DNA of 64,000 nucleotides, from assembly GCF_001625565.1 (NCBI RefSeq), contig NZ_AUXS01000025.1, positions 1-64,000 of the forward strand. The letters are read 5' to 3'. The DNA is from Pseudoalteromonas luteoviolacea NCIMB 1944 (GTDB taxonomy: Bacteria > Pseudomonadota > Gammaproteobacteria > Enterobacterales > Alteromonadaceae). Below the pieces are notes generated by a model, which saw only the letters and a program-made list of their open reading frames with translations, was not told the DNA's origin and did no database searches. Made by a program: the position numbers and the translations under genes. Of this stretch, positions 19,111 through 28,708 are shown piece by piece (within the stretch, counting starts at the first letter, position 1; each line of letters opens with the position of its first letter).

Positions 19111-21111
19111 ATGAACTTTCAAGAACAAATTAAGCAGGGTATCCCTAGCGTATTGCCAGAAGCAAAGCCGTATCCTGCTGGAGCAAACCGTGCGCCAAAG
19201 CGTAAGGACATATTAAGCCCTGAAGAAAAGCAGCTGGCAGTAAGAAATGCACTGCGTTATTTTCCTAAAGAGTGGCACCAAGAGCTTGCTGCAGAATTTG
19301 CACAAGAGCTTAAAGACTTTGGCCGCATCTATATGTACCGTTTTAAGCCTAATTATGAGCTAAAAGCGCGTTCAATTTCAGATTATCCAGCTAAATGCGA
19401 GCAAGCTGCTGCAATCATGCTGATGATTGACAACAATCTGGATCCTGCTGTAGCACAGCACCCAGAAGAGCTGATCACTTACGGTGGTAATGGTGCAGTA
19501 TTCCAAAACTGGGCACAATATCTACTTGCAATGAAGTATTTAAGTGAAATGGAAGAAGACCAAACACTTCACATGTACTCAGGCCACCCAATGGGTTTAT
19601 TCCCATCATCAAAAGATGCGCCTCGCGTTGTCGTAACCAACGGTATGATGATCCCTAACTATTCTCAGCCAGATGACTGGGAAAAGTTCAACGCACTTGG
19701 CGTAACACAATACGGCCAGATGACTGCGGGCTCATTTATGTACATCGGTCCTCAGGGTATCGTACACGGTACTACTATCACGGTCATGAACGCATTCCGT
19801 AAAGTACTAGAAAAAGGTGACAGCCCGAAAGGTAAGATCTTCTTAACGGCAGGCCTTGGCGGCATGAGTGGTGCACAACCGAAAGCGGGTAACATTGCTA
19901 ACTGTATTACAGTGTGCGCAGAGGTAAATCCAAAAGCAGCAATTAAGCGTCATGAACAAGGTTGGGTTGATGAGCTAGTTGATAACATGCCAGATCTTGT
20001 CGCTCGTGTTAAAAAAGCGCAAGCGGGTGAAGAGGTAGTTTCAATCGCATTTATTGGTAACATCGTTGATGTGTGGGAATCATTCCTTGCAGAAGATATT
20101 TTTGTTCACCTAGGTTCTGACCAAACATCACTTCACAATCCTTGGTCAGGTGGTTACTACCCGGTTGATATTAGCTACGAAGAGTCAAACCGCTTAATTC
20201 GTGAAGAACCAGAAGTATTCAAAGAAAAAGTACAAGCTACGCTTAAACGCCACGCTGATGCAGTGAATAAGCACACAGCGAAAGGCACTTACTTCTTCGA
20301 TTATGGTAATGCGTTCTTACTTGAAGCGTCACGAGCTGGTGGCGATGTGATGGCGGAAAATGGCATTGATTTTAAATACCCGTCATACGTTCAAGACATC
20401 TTGGGTCCAATGTGCTTTGACTATGGTTTTGGTCCGTTCCGTTGGGTATGTACATCTGGTAAGCCTGAAGACTTGGATAAAACAGACGCGATTGCCGCGA
20501 AAGTGCTTGAAGAGATCATGGCTGAGTCACCTGAAGAAATTCAGCAACAGATGCAAGATAACATCACTTGGATTAATGACGCGAAGCAAAACAAACTGGT
20601 TGTGGGTTCTCAGGCGCGCATTTTGTATGCAGATGCAGAAGGCCGTATGAAAATTGCAAAAGCGTTCAACGATGCGATTGAGCGTGGTGAAATTGGCCCT
20701 GTTGTACTAGGTCGTGACCACCATGACGTAAGTGGTACAGACTCACCTTTCCGCGAAACATCAAATATTTATGATGGTAGTCGCTTTACAGCAGATATGG
20801 CTATTCACAACGTTATTGGCGATAGCTTCCGTGGTGCGACTTGGGTGTCTATCCACAACGGTGGCGGTGTAGGCTGGGGTGAAGTGATTAACGGTGGTTT
20901 TGGTATGTTGCTAGATGGATCGAGCGATGCTGAGCGCCGCTTGAAGTCAATGCTATTGTTTGATGTGAACAATGGTATAGCGCGTCGTAGCTGGGCACGT
21001 AACGAAGAGGCAAATTTTGCAATCAAACGTGAAATGGCCAGAACGCCAAAACTGAAAGTCACGCTTTCAAACAATGTGGATGACGATATTTTAAATAGCT
21101 TGTCATTGTAA
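19111..21111 (+). CDS. hutU: Urocanate hydratase, long form
   Basis: The product is 666 aa; it converts urocanate to 4-imidazolone-5-propionate using tightly bound NAD+. Family blocks include QNWAQYLLAMKYL, TLHMYSGHPMGLFPS, MTAGSFMYIGPQGIVHGT, GLGGMSGAQPKA and QDILGPMCFDYGFGPFRWVCTSG (the conserved catalytic-region Cys). Typical bacterial HutU has about 555 aa. This one belongs to the longer form of about 660-680 aa known from animals (UROC1) and some bacteria, with an N-terminal IYMYRFKPNYEL segment. Genes for the next two steps (hutI, hutG) are not in the window. Confidence 0.95.
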   Translation: MNFQEQIKQGIPSVLPEAKPYPAGANRAPKRKDILSPEEKQLAVRNALRYFPKEWHQELAAEFAQELKDFGRIYMYRFKPNYELKARSISDYPAKCEQAAAIMLMIDNNLDPAVAQHPEELITYGGNGAVFQNWAQYLLAMKYLSEMEEDQTLHMYSGHPMGLFPSSKDAPRVVVTNGMMIPNYSQPDDWEKFNALGVTQYGQMTAGSFMYIGPQGIVHGTTITVMNAFRKVLEKGDSPKGKIFLTAGLGGMSGAQPKAGNIANCITVCAEVNPKAAIKRHEQGWVDELVDNMPDLVARVKKAQAGEEVVSIAFIGNIVDVWESFLAEDIFVHLGSDQTSLHNPWSGGYYPVDISYEESNRLIREEPEVFKEKVQATLKRHADAVNKHTAKGTYFFDYGNAFLLEASRAGGDVMAENGIDFKYPSYVQDILGPMCFDYGFGPFRWVCTSGKPEDLDKTDAIAAKVLEEIMAESPEEIQQQMQDNITWINDAKQNKLVVGSQARILYADAEGRMKIAKAFNDAIERGEIGPVVLGRDHHDVSGTDSPFRETSNIYDGSRFTADMAIHNVIGDSFRGATWVSIHNGGGVGWGEVINGGFGMLLDGSSDAERRLKSMLLFDVNNGIARRSWARNEEANFAIKREMARTPKLKVTLSNNVDDDILNSLSL

Positions 21112-21120
21112 CCATATCTA

Positions 21121-21153
21121 ATGTAGAGCTTAAGTTGTACTTGAGCTCTACAT
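21121..21153 (+). terminator. Long hairpin after hutHU
   Basis: ATGTAGAGCTTAAGT and ACTTGAGCTCTACAT form a 15-bp stem with one G-T pair and a TGT loop, starting 9 bp after the hutU stop. There is no long T-run, so it may be a weak terminator or a 3' stabilising hairpin. Confidence 0.65.
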
Positions 21154-21563
21154 TGTTCTAACTTAGACCATCTACTTTTTATAGACTTTTCTTGCTTACC
21201 TACCATTAAATCAAACTACCTCGTTTGACAGTCTGACAATACTACATATCTCAAGCGGATTTTTTAGCCATACTTTCTCGCAATTACGAATTTTTTAAAA
21301 AATATCCTTATGACGTTTATCTAATAATATCGAATGAGTTATGTAACTAAATGGGAATTAAACTACCCATTTGATGATGAAGTGTTAAATACGTTCAAAA
21401 TTAAAACAAAAAACGATTGGGGTATTTTAAAAATATCAATATTGGTAAATTAAATAACCATAATTAAGATCAAAAAAGGATAATTAATTTTTCATATAGG
21501 TGTTGTTTGAATATAAAAACCTGTTATTGTGTGCGTGTTGAATGTAACTAACCAAAGGAAATT
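21154..21563. other. Intergenic region upstream of leader-peptide gene
   Basis: About 410 bp of strongly AT-rich DNA with no coding frame. It should carry the promoter of the short peptide gene that follows (SD AAAGGAAAT at 21554-21562). Confidence 0.5.
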
Positions 21564-21737
21564 ATGATGTTACTTAAACTAAGTAAAAAGAAAGTCAAAA
21601 ACCTAAGCACGTCTCACAAATCGCTTAATCAACAGCAGACTCCTCAGATTGGCGGTGCAAATGGCTTAGATACCCTAGGCTGTTTACCAACAGTCAAATG
21701 TCAGGTTTCTTGGCAGTGTTACTCAGATAACTGCTAA
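21564..21737 (+). CDS. Short double-Gly leader peptide (RiPP-like precursor), 4-Cys core
   Basis: The product is 57 aa. Two adjacent ATGs (21564, 21567) follow the SD AAAGGAA. The leader MMLLKLSKKKVKNLSTSHKS continues to QQQTPQIGG (residue 31). The predicted 26-residue core has four Cys (about residues 40, 46, 52, 57), ending in Cys. The leader shares KKK-x-KNLS and QQQTP-x-I-(A)GG with the minus-strand gene at 9636-9836. It lies alone between hutU and a HAD gene, with no maturation enzyme nearby. The Cys and Thr/Ser content would suit thioether or disulfide cross-links; this is inference. Confidence 0.75.
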   Translation: MMLLKLSKKKVKNLSTSHKSLNQQQTPQIGGANGLDTLGCLPTVKCQVSWQCYSDNC

Positions 21738-22026
21738 TGAAAAAAGCAAGCTATGCTTGTGTTTGTAAATATCCTTAACCCTTGTCGTAGGTCTTAATTG
21801 ACCTACTTTCGATATACGATTGTTCGTCTTTTCACTTTCCCTACATAGCAAACTCGTGCTCTATTGGTAAAAGTGATTACCCCTGCCTTACTTATTAATA
21901 CAAATGGCGATAGTCTTGATTTTGTTATTTCGCAGTATGAACTTAATTCAACTTTTAATATCAAAATAGCATCGACATACTCGTGTACACTCTGTGAAAG
22001 ACAAAACGCAAAACAAAGGAATAAAA

Positions 22027-22644
22027 ATGGCACAAAATCGGATAAAAAATGTAGTTTTTGACATAGGTAACGTTGTTGTACGTTGGTCTCCGATAGACAT
22101 TGTTAGACTGACATTTCCTGATGCAAAAGAGGTTGAAGCCCTTGCAAAATTGGTTTTTCACTCTGATATTTGGTTGGATATCAATAAAGGCATAACCACA
22201 GAACAAGAAGCAAAACGAAGATACCAAGAAGAGCTGGGATTCTCTGCGCAAGATACTGAGCGGCTTTTTCACTACACCAAACAATCTCTTATTTTACTTT
22301 ATCAGTCAGTAGAGCTTATACAGCGAGTGAAACAGGCAGGCTACGGCGTATATACCTTAACCGATAATGTGCATGAAATTGTCGCATACCTCAAACGTAC
22401 TTATGATTTTTGGAACTTGTTCGACGGCGAAATTGTGTCTGCTGATCTAGGAGTTTTAAAGCCTCAGCCTGAGATTTATCATGCGCTGCTAGAGCAATTC
22501 AACCTGGCTGCCAATGAAACGGTCTTTCTTGATGATATGCCCCACAATGTAGCGGGCGCAATGGCGGTGGGCATGGAAGCAATACAGTTTGAGAGTGCAG
22601 AGCAGGGCGAAAAAGAGCTTAAACGGCTAGGGCTGATTTTTTAA
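22027..22644 (+). CDS. HAD-superfamily hydrolase (YihX-like phosphatase)
   Basis: The product is 205 aa. The HAD motifs are in order: VVFDIGNVVV (motif I, first Asp nucleophile; the usual second Asp is Asn/Gly, as in YihX/epoxide-hydrolase-like members), YTLTDN (motif II Thr), LKPQPEIY (motif III Lys) and VFLDDMPHNV (motif IV Asp pair). The ATG at 22027 has SD AAAGGAAT and is preferred over an upstream ATG at 21994. Members are cytoplasmic sugar-phosphate or haloacid hydrolases. The substrate is unknown. Confidence 0.88.
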   Translation: MAQNRIKNVVFDIGNVVVRWSPIDIVRLTFPDAKEVEALAKLVFHSDIWLDINKGITTEQEAKRRYQEELGFSAQDTERLFHYTKQSLILLYQSVELIQRVKQAGYGVYTLTDNVHEIVAYLKRTYDFWNLFDGEIVSADLGVLKPQPEIYHALLEQFNLAANETVFLDDMPHNVAGAMAVGMEAIQFESAEQGEKELKRLGLIF

Positions 22645-22664
22645 TATCATTAATTACTTTATTG

Positions 22665-22692
22665 GCCGCCAATTGGCCCTTAAATTGGCGGC
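22665..22692 (+). terminator. Hairpin after HAD gene
   Basis: GCCGCCAATT and AATTGGCGGC form a perfect 10-bp stem with an 8-nt loop, 20 bp after the stop. No T-run follows, so terminator function is only likely. Confidence 0.55.
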
Positions 22693-23408
22693 AGTCATAC
22701 ACATTGGGTGAATTTAGGCGTTCACTCATTCACTCATTTTACCCACTTGAATGTATGCTTTAATAAACCCCTTAGCCTTTGATTATTTACAGAGCTAAAT
22801 ATTTCGTGTCTGGACACTATATTAATACAAGAACAAGCCGGTGCCGTTTTTTATTTTTGCTAACAGGTTTTTGTTTGTGTAGTGTTTTTATGCGGTTTGC
22901 CATTATTGAATAGCGTCGTCACTGACCCAAATATTAATATTGCCACTCTATACCAATACTCGGTTATAGGCAGACCAATTCTTAATTTTCTTTGTCAGGG
23001 TGGTTTGAGTTAAGTTACGTTTTTTTATCTAAGTAAGTAAAAGGGCAGAAGATCAATTATTTAGAGAGCAAGCCCCTGCGAAAAAGAAAGTGTCTATTTC
23101 TATTTGTTTATCAATTTCTATTTTTATCTTTTTTCTACGAACAATGATTCTTATTGAGTCGTCATTTTAACCAAAAATAGCCCTTTAACTGTTTGATAGT
23201 TAAGCTTAATAAATATTTTTTTCACTTTTTATCATAGATGAATGTTCTCAATGTGGGCAGTAGTAATATCGAATGACAAGTTCACGCCATACACTTTTTT
23301 ATGGCTAAAAATAAAGAACTTGTATTTTTAATTCTTTCAGTTGTTGTAGCTCAATTAATGTGTGCTTCTTCACGAAATGAAATTTAAATATAAATAAAAG
23401 GATATGAA
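22693..23408. other. Intergenic region, 716 bp
   Basis: AT-rich DNA with no convincing gene on either strand and no recognisable repeat or RNA gene. SD AAAGGATATGAA for the following gene is at its right end. Confidence 0.45.
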
Positions 23409-24866
23409 ATGTTTACTAATATAAAAAAGCTATTGCTCCCACTTTCTGCAACTTTATTTTCGCTTAATGCACATGCGAGTGGACCGTTTGTTATCAACTC
23501 TTCGGCGAGTTATATGATTGACGGGCCACTAAGAGGAGCAATTATCACCGGGGCAAGAATTAAGGTAGATCAGCGAACGGGTCGGACTAGTGTTTTAGAA
23601 GCAGAGAAAATGTATGAAATCATTAATAATAGTCAGGTGAGGTTGATAAGTGAGCGCGAGGAGCAGGGCAGGAGAACTGGCTACTGTATGCAATATTACC
23701 GTCATGACCCATCTCAATTAGAGTTTTGCAAAGGCACACACTCAAATAGATATAACAATTTTAAGTTGTATACTAATACTGAGCTAGGTCAAGATAATAT
23801 ATTTGACAAGCCCGTGTATATTATTGATGGCTTGGATCCGAACTCTACGCGAACGATGAAAACATTTTTTGATATGTTTTTCCCATCAGGTTCTAGCAAT
23901 TATGGTAAGCCACAATTTCAAAGAGAGTTAAATAACTCCACTAGAGATATTGTTTTTATTAATACGGATTCTAGGTCAGACATCTCTAACAGCAGCGAAG
24001 TGTTCAAACGCCTTTTATTAGTTGATAAATTTAGACATGCTGGAATGAAGAAATCTGCGGTAATTGGCTATAGTATGGGAGGTCTCATAGCGAGAAAAGC
24101 GCTAGCCGATTTGGAAAGCAAACGTATAGACCACAATGTTTCTTTTTATGGCACATTAGATACACCGCATCGTGGCGCAAACACACCATATCAAGTGGTA
24201 GAAATGCTTAGAAGTATGAAAAACAAGCTAAATGATTGTCGATTTATTCCGGACTGTAGTAGAAGTAGAGAGAAGATCGCGGCATCATTAGATAGTTTAG
24301 TTGCAGGCACAGCTGGTACTATGTCAGTAATAGGAAATGATGTTTATCGCACTTATGAAGACCTTGCTCGCTATGGCCAGCCATTGAAACATGCTTCAGC
24401 TGCATTTTCCAACGGTAATGGTTACGGTCGCAATTACGATGGTAGTTATGGTGAGCCAGGTGAGAATAAAGATATTATGACGGCTCAATTTGACCTTGGT
24501 TTTGACAAAAGAACATTCAGAATTAAATCAACTAAAATTGACAATCATGCATATAAAGGATACTACCCATACAACAGTAAGCACTTTGATTACGCACCAG
24601 GTAGTTACCTAGCTGGATATGGCGCTCTGAGACAAGAGTTATCGAGTTCAGGTGTAGCAATTCTATCGTATAATAATGTTGATAAACACAGCTTTATTCC
24701 TACAGTCAGTGCACTAGACATTAACTCGTCTAGCTTAAATACGTTGCCGTACTACAATTCCTCAAGCTTTAAACATGTGTTTCATGGTGGCGCTAATAAT
24801 TACCCTCATGACCGCATGGAACATCATACATATGAATTACAAAATATGTTGAATTTATACCATTAA
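23409..24866 (+). CDS. Secreted alpha/beta-hydrolase, lipase-like
   Basis: The product is 485 aa with signal peptide MFTNIKKLLLPLSATLFSLNAHA. The alpha/beta-hydrolase core starts near residue 135 (PVYIIDGLDP). The nucleophile elbow is GYSMGGLIARKAL (Ser about residue 221), then FYGTLDTPHRGANTPYQ as in PGAP1-like and bacterial triacylglycerol lipases. His candidates near the C-terminus include HSFIPT and PHDRMEHH. It is probably exported to act on lipids or esters; the substrate is unproven. It is a single gene with a strong terminator. Confidence 0.8.
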   Translation: MFTNIKKLLLPLSATLFSLNAHASGPFVINSSASYMIDGPLRGAIITGARIKVDQRTGRTSVLEAEKMYEIINNSQVRLISEREEQGRRTGYCMQYYRHDPSQLEFCKGTHSNRYNNFKLYTNTELGQDNIFDKPVYIIDGLDPNSTRTMKTFFDMFFPSGSSNYGKPQFQRELNNSTRDIVFINTDSRSDISNSSEVFKRLLLVDKFRHAGMKKSAVIGYSMGGLIARKALADLESKRIDHNVSFYGTLDTPHRGANTPYQVVEMLRSMKNKLNDCRFIPDCSRSREKIAASLDSLVAGTAGTMSVIGNDVYRTYEDLARYGQPLKHASAAFSNGNGYGRNYDGSYGEPGENKDIMTAQFDLGFDKRTFRIKSTKIDNHAYKGYYPYNSKHFDYAPGSYLAGYGALRQELSSSGVAILSYNNVDKHSFIPTVSALDINSSSLNTLPYYNSSSFKHVFHGGANNYPHDRMEHHTYELQNMLNLYH

Positions 24867-24906
24867 TAAGACGATTTAACAGGCAATCATACCTGATTTT
24901 TTATAA

Positions 24907-24929
24907 GCCCTAACAGGTTAGGGCTTTTT
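24907..24929 (+). terminator. Rho-independent terminator
   Basis: Perfect stem GCCCTAAC-AG-GTTAGGGC followed by TTTTT, 40 bp after the lipase-like gene. Confidence 0.9.
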
Positions 24930-25473
24930 GAGCTACGTTAATCTGCTAAGGATAATAAAACCTTCAATTACTACCTTGTTGTCTGAGCGCTTCCTCTAAC
25001 AGCCATACTTCGTTGACTAACCATGTGTACTAACACGTTGCCCTGATTTTATATCCAGCCTAGCTGTTATTCCTTGTCCCCCCAATTAGAAAAGTTAATC
25101 GGTGTTATAAAGCGTCTTTGTTGGGCTTTGGTTTGACTTACAGGAGCTTTATTCTTCCACTATTCACGCAAATCGTGTATTTAACTCAGGGTGCCTAACA
25201 AGCTCGGGAAAAGGCGCTGCATCATATGGTTTTTAAATTTTACCTGTCCAGTTTTGGGATTTTTTACGCTCATTGTCAAGTGGACTTATTGTAAATAAGT
25301 AACTTTCGTGCCATCCAAATTAGATTGGAGTGGATATAGGATAGGGCATAGGTCTACAAGTTAGTAAGGCTGTCAATGTGTGCCGCTCTTATCTTTGCCT
25401 TTACTAAGCGCAAGGCCAAAGAGAAAAACCTAGCCTTACGCATAGTGATTAAACGAGCATTGAAGCCACAATG
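24930..25473. other. Intergenic region, 544 bp
   Basis: No gene can be supported. Base composition is less AT-rich than other spacers, so a decayed gene is possible, but I could not recognise any protein fragment on either strand. Confidence 0.4.
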
Positions 25474-27444
25474 TTACTGAGTTCGAGCGACTGCCAGCGC
25501 AATATTTCCCAATATATTGGGTGTACTGTAACCACCAGGTAATGATTGCGAGTGATCAATAAATATTTCAGGTGCTGATCTTGGGGTGACATTTATATTT
25601 TGGGTAGACAGCCAGTATAAGTAAATGTCGAGTAAGGTTTTGTCGAACTGTGCCAATTTTGCCCATTGGCTTTGATAAGCGCCAATATTACGGTAGTAGG
25701 GATCTGAGCCTCTGTTTTTACTACAGGCATCAATTGAACAAACATTGGATCTGAACCGTTGATCCAAGTCGGAGATAATTAATTGCGTCACTGTATTAGA
25801 TAATCGCATCATGTCTTGATGGTCAAAGACGCCAAAGCCTCCAGCTAGGTACGCTTCTACAATAAATGCGACTGTATCACCGGCATGACTTACGTCAATG
25901 GTTCCCCCAACAGGCAGGCTGTTTGACGCACAATCTTGAGCGACCCCGCCAGCAGGCGCATAGCAGCGAATATTATAGGCATTGGCTCCGTTGGTTGTGA
26001 TGTGCTCCAAAGAGTCTTTCAATACTTGCCCGCGATTCTTTATAAAGCTTTGGTATTGATTTTTAAGGGTAGGATCAGAGCTATGTTTATTAAGAAACAG
26101 CGCAATTGTACCAACTCGACCAATAAAATGTGTTACTTTCAAATTACTGAATTGGCCATATTTAGCGTACCACTTGCGCCAAATATGCTGCTCAGCAAAA
26201 ACTTGAAGGCTTTTTGCTCTTGAATGTAAAGAGGAAAGTTGAGGGTCATCCAATATAACGGCGATAGTACGTGCAACTCCTGCACCTGCTCGCCACTCAT
26301 AGTGATCATGGTCATACATGTTACCATTGTGATAGAACAAAGGTGTGCTGAACCAATCTAGATAGCCATCAGCGTTCTTGTCTTGACCTGTGCTTCTATA
26401 CTTTTCACTGATCTGTAATGCTAATTCAGCCAATGAACTATCGCCAGATGCAAGATAAAGGTCAAGTAACCCATCGATACCAAGCCATGTATTGTACATA
26501 TTCTTGACATCGCAAACGTTGTGTACTCGACCATCTATGGTTACTGGTGTATTACAATGAATATTATTCACCCAATTGTGAAGCGCTCTTGCTTTAAATG
26601 CGTGTCTTAGGAACGTGACTGTCGGGTTTTCCGACACGCTGTAGTTAGTGACGCTTTGTGTGGTACCGCCTTTTCCTTCACAGAAGACTTTGAGTTCGTA
26701 ATTGTCCACGAGATTTGTACGCCGCTCAGACGTCCAGCTGTAATTACCACTTTTTTGCGCTCCTTCATAATAGACAATTTCATCACCTTCACTATTATAG
26801 GCGTAACATTTACTTGCATGGCTATACGAGAATTTCAATGTTTGGCGCTGGCCCAAATAGGCAGTGTTTGGAGTGTATTTTAAGTTACTGATTATTGGTT
26901 TAGAGACTGGGGTAAGGGTATATGATGTTGTTGTTTTTGTATTACCGCCCGGACCAGTGCAAGTAAATTGATAACTGACAGTACCTGGTCTGTTGCTTGT
27001 GAAAGTATAACGTCCTGATGTACCAACTTCAGTTCCCCATGGGTTTTTACATGACGTTGCATGTTCGGTAGACCATTTCAGGGTGATTGGTGTCCCAATT
27101 TCGGCGGTACGGGGGTGGTAGGCGAAGCTTGCCTTAGGCAAGGGGCGAGGTTTTACAACTCGTCGCGCTTTGAATGCTGCGCGCCCGCCAGATCCCGTAC
27201 ACGTAAATTGGTACTCGGTAGTACCGACTGAGGGGGTGGTAGTATATGAACCACTGGTTCCAATTTCCGTTCCCCATTGGTTTTTACAACTTGTGGCATT
27301 AACGACATGCCACCTTAGTGTGCTGGATTCTCCCACAGTAATTGTACTGGGCTGAAAAGAGAATTTCCCTGTTGGTTTTGAGATTGCGTGTGCACCTTGC
27401 ATCGCTGCAATCGCTAAAACAGAGATCCCAAATATATATTTCAT
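25474..27444 (-). CDS. Secreted protein: three Ig-like domains plus alpha/alpha-toroid domain
   Basis: The product is 656 aa with signal MKYIFGISVLAIAAMQGAHA. Residues ~25-275 hold three Ig/PKD-like domains of about 80 residues. The first two are near copies (TVGESSTLRWHVVNATSCKNQWGTEIGTSGSY and GTPITLKWSTEHATSCKNPWGTEVGTSGRY), with one disulfide each (Cys in SCKN and in FTCTG). Residues ~280-656 are helical with repeated pairs (WLGIDGLLDLYLASGDSSLAELALQISEKY, YEWRAGAGVARTIAVILDD, GDTVAFIVEAYLAGGFG), suggesting an alpha/alpha toroid as in glycan lyases and glycosidases. This enzymatic assignment is inference. SD AAGGAAAG. Confidence 0.7.
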   Translation of the reverse strand: MKYIFGISVLAIAAMQGAHAISKPTGKFSFQPSTITVGESSTLRWHVVNATSCKNQWGTEIGTSGSYTTTPSVGTTEYQFTCTGSGGRAAFKARRVVKPRPLPKASFAYHPRTAEIGTPITLKWSTEHATSCKNPWGTEVGTSGRYTFTSNRPGTVSYQFTCTGPGGNTKTTTSYTLTPVSKPIISNLKYTPNTAYLGQRQTLKFSYSHASKCYAYNSEGDEIVYYEGAQKSGNYSWTSERRTNLVDNYELKVFCEGKGGTTQSVTNYSVSENPTVTFLRHAFKARALHNWVNNIHCNTPVTIDGRVHNVCDVKNMYNTWLGIDGLLDLYLASGDSSLAELALQISEKYRSTGQDKNADGYLDWFSTPLFYHNGNMYDHDHYEWRAGAGVARTIAVILDDPQLSSLHSRAKSLQVFAEQHIWRKWYAKYGQFSNLKVTHFIGRVGTIALFLNKHSSDPTLKNQYQSFIKNRGQVLKDSLEHITTNGANAYNIRCYAPAGGVAQDCASNSLPVGGTIDVSHAGDTVAFIVEAYLAGGFGVFDHQDMMRLSNTVTQLIISDLDQRFRSNVCSIDACSKNRGSDPYYRNIGAYQSQWAKLAQFDKTLLDIYLYWLSTQNINVTPRSAPEIFIDHSQSLPGGYSTPNILGNIALAVARTQ

Positions 27445-28111
27445 GCTTTACTTTCCTTAAGTGTATGAATTTTTAGCGGCGATATTATATACAACAAATC
27501 AGCGAAGATGTAATCGCGAAGACAAACGCGGATGTATCGTAGACCCACAACCAAATTTATAAAAGTGTTTAAAATCTCGGTGGAAAATACAAATGCGAAA
27601 CAAAATATTGTGAACACCTAAAATTAAAACGAAGAGCCAATTTGACACGGTGCGGTGAACTAGTCGCCTAGCCTGTAGTACATATTAAAAACATCCAACT
27701 AAATCGTAACTAATTAAACATTTTCGGTGTCCTTATGTTCCAAATCTCTCCAAAAGGACAAATTTAAGCAAAGCATCTGTTTAAGAAAAGCGAACCGTGC
27801 ATAACGGTGTGATTTGTTTCTGTTTTGAAACTATTTGTGCCTAAGTACTCTGGAAATTTAGATCACACTGAGCAAGTTTATTTACTCAGCCATAAATCTA
27901 CGCCATCTTGGTTAAATCAGTTACTAGAAGAACTTAATATATAAGCTTGAGAGTGAATTAATTTGGAAAGGCATAAGTAAAACGTTCATCTATGCCATGT
28001 TTAATTCTTCCTATTAAAGTTTTATTGCCTGTATATAACATAGATTTTGCAGAGCCTCTTTCTTTTGTGAACGTTACTGTTTAGTTTTTGTAGAGCTAAT
28101 TTAGGAAATGT
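27445..28111. other. Intergenic region, 667 bp, divergent promoters
   Basis: AT-rich DNA between divergent genes. An imperfect hairpin around 27858-27901 pairs CTGAG with CTCAG inside an outer TAGAT/ATCTA pair. No coding frame or tRNA is seen. Confidence 0.4.
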
Positions 28112-28708
28112 ATGTGTTCACCATTGAGAGAGCTAGGTAAGAGAGAGCGAGAGCCAAGTCTCACACTCCGCGCTAATTTTGTGGGAGCCCTTGGCTTAAG
28201 CTGGCGATTTATCTTCGAAGAAGCCAAAAATAAATGGAAGTATAACAATCAGATTGTAGGTCAAGGAGAAGGCGATTGCGTTGCTGAAATAGCTATGACG
28301 GACGGCAGTGTTGTTACTGGTAGATATGATGAAGATAAAAAAGGTACTCATGCTGAAATTATGGCCCTTTCTAAAATCGACCAATATGATGAAATAGCGT
28401 CTATTACTATATCTTCAGTCCCTTGCCCTCGCTGCGCTGTTATTCTTGAAAGGTACAATTTATCTAATAAAGTAATAGCTAGACCCAGTGATTCTACCTT
28501 TGGCCCTAGTTGGCATTGGCCTGGTACAGAGACAGAGTTGGCTTTTTTACTCGCGGGTCATGTCAGCGACACTATCATGAAATGGAGTTCACTTAAAACC
28601 GATGTATTTGGTAAATTTAAAGGGGATAGTGAATGGACTAAATACCCTCTAAAATCAACCGAGTTTATTTTAGATGAAGTAAACAAATATGATAATCAAA
28701 TCAAGTAG
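28112..28708 (+). CDS. Cytidine-deaminase-fold protein
   Basis: The product is 198 aa. The zinc motifs of the cytidine/deoxycytidylate deaminase superfamily are present: HAE in KKGTHAEIMALSKI (about residue 90) and PCPRC in ISSVPCPRCAVILERY (about residue 108). The first ~38 residues (LGKREREPSLTLRANFVGAL) do not look like part of the fold. They may be an extra segment or a mis-started region, although SD TAGGAAA lies before this ATG. The C-terminal ~80 residues are unlike housekeeping Cdd. It could act on free nucleosides, nucleotides or nucleic acid; no immunity or secretion partner is next to it. Confidence 0.7.
   Translation: MCSPLRELGKREREPSLTLRANFVGALGLSWRFIFEEAKNKWKYNNQIVGQGEGDCVAEIAMTDGSVVTGRYDEDKKGTHAEIMALSKIDQYDEIASITISSVPCPRCAVILERYNLSNKVIARPSDSTFGPSWHWPGTETELAFLLAGHVSDTIMKWSSLKTDVFGKFKGDSEWTKYPLKSTEFILDEVNKYDNQIK

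Noticed and set aside
24930-25473. Possible degenerate transposon or gene remnant
   Set aside because: I could not find terminal inverted repeats, target duplications or any recognisable protein fragment.
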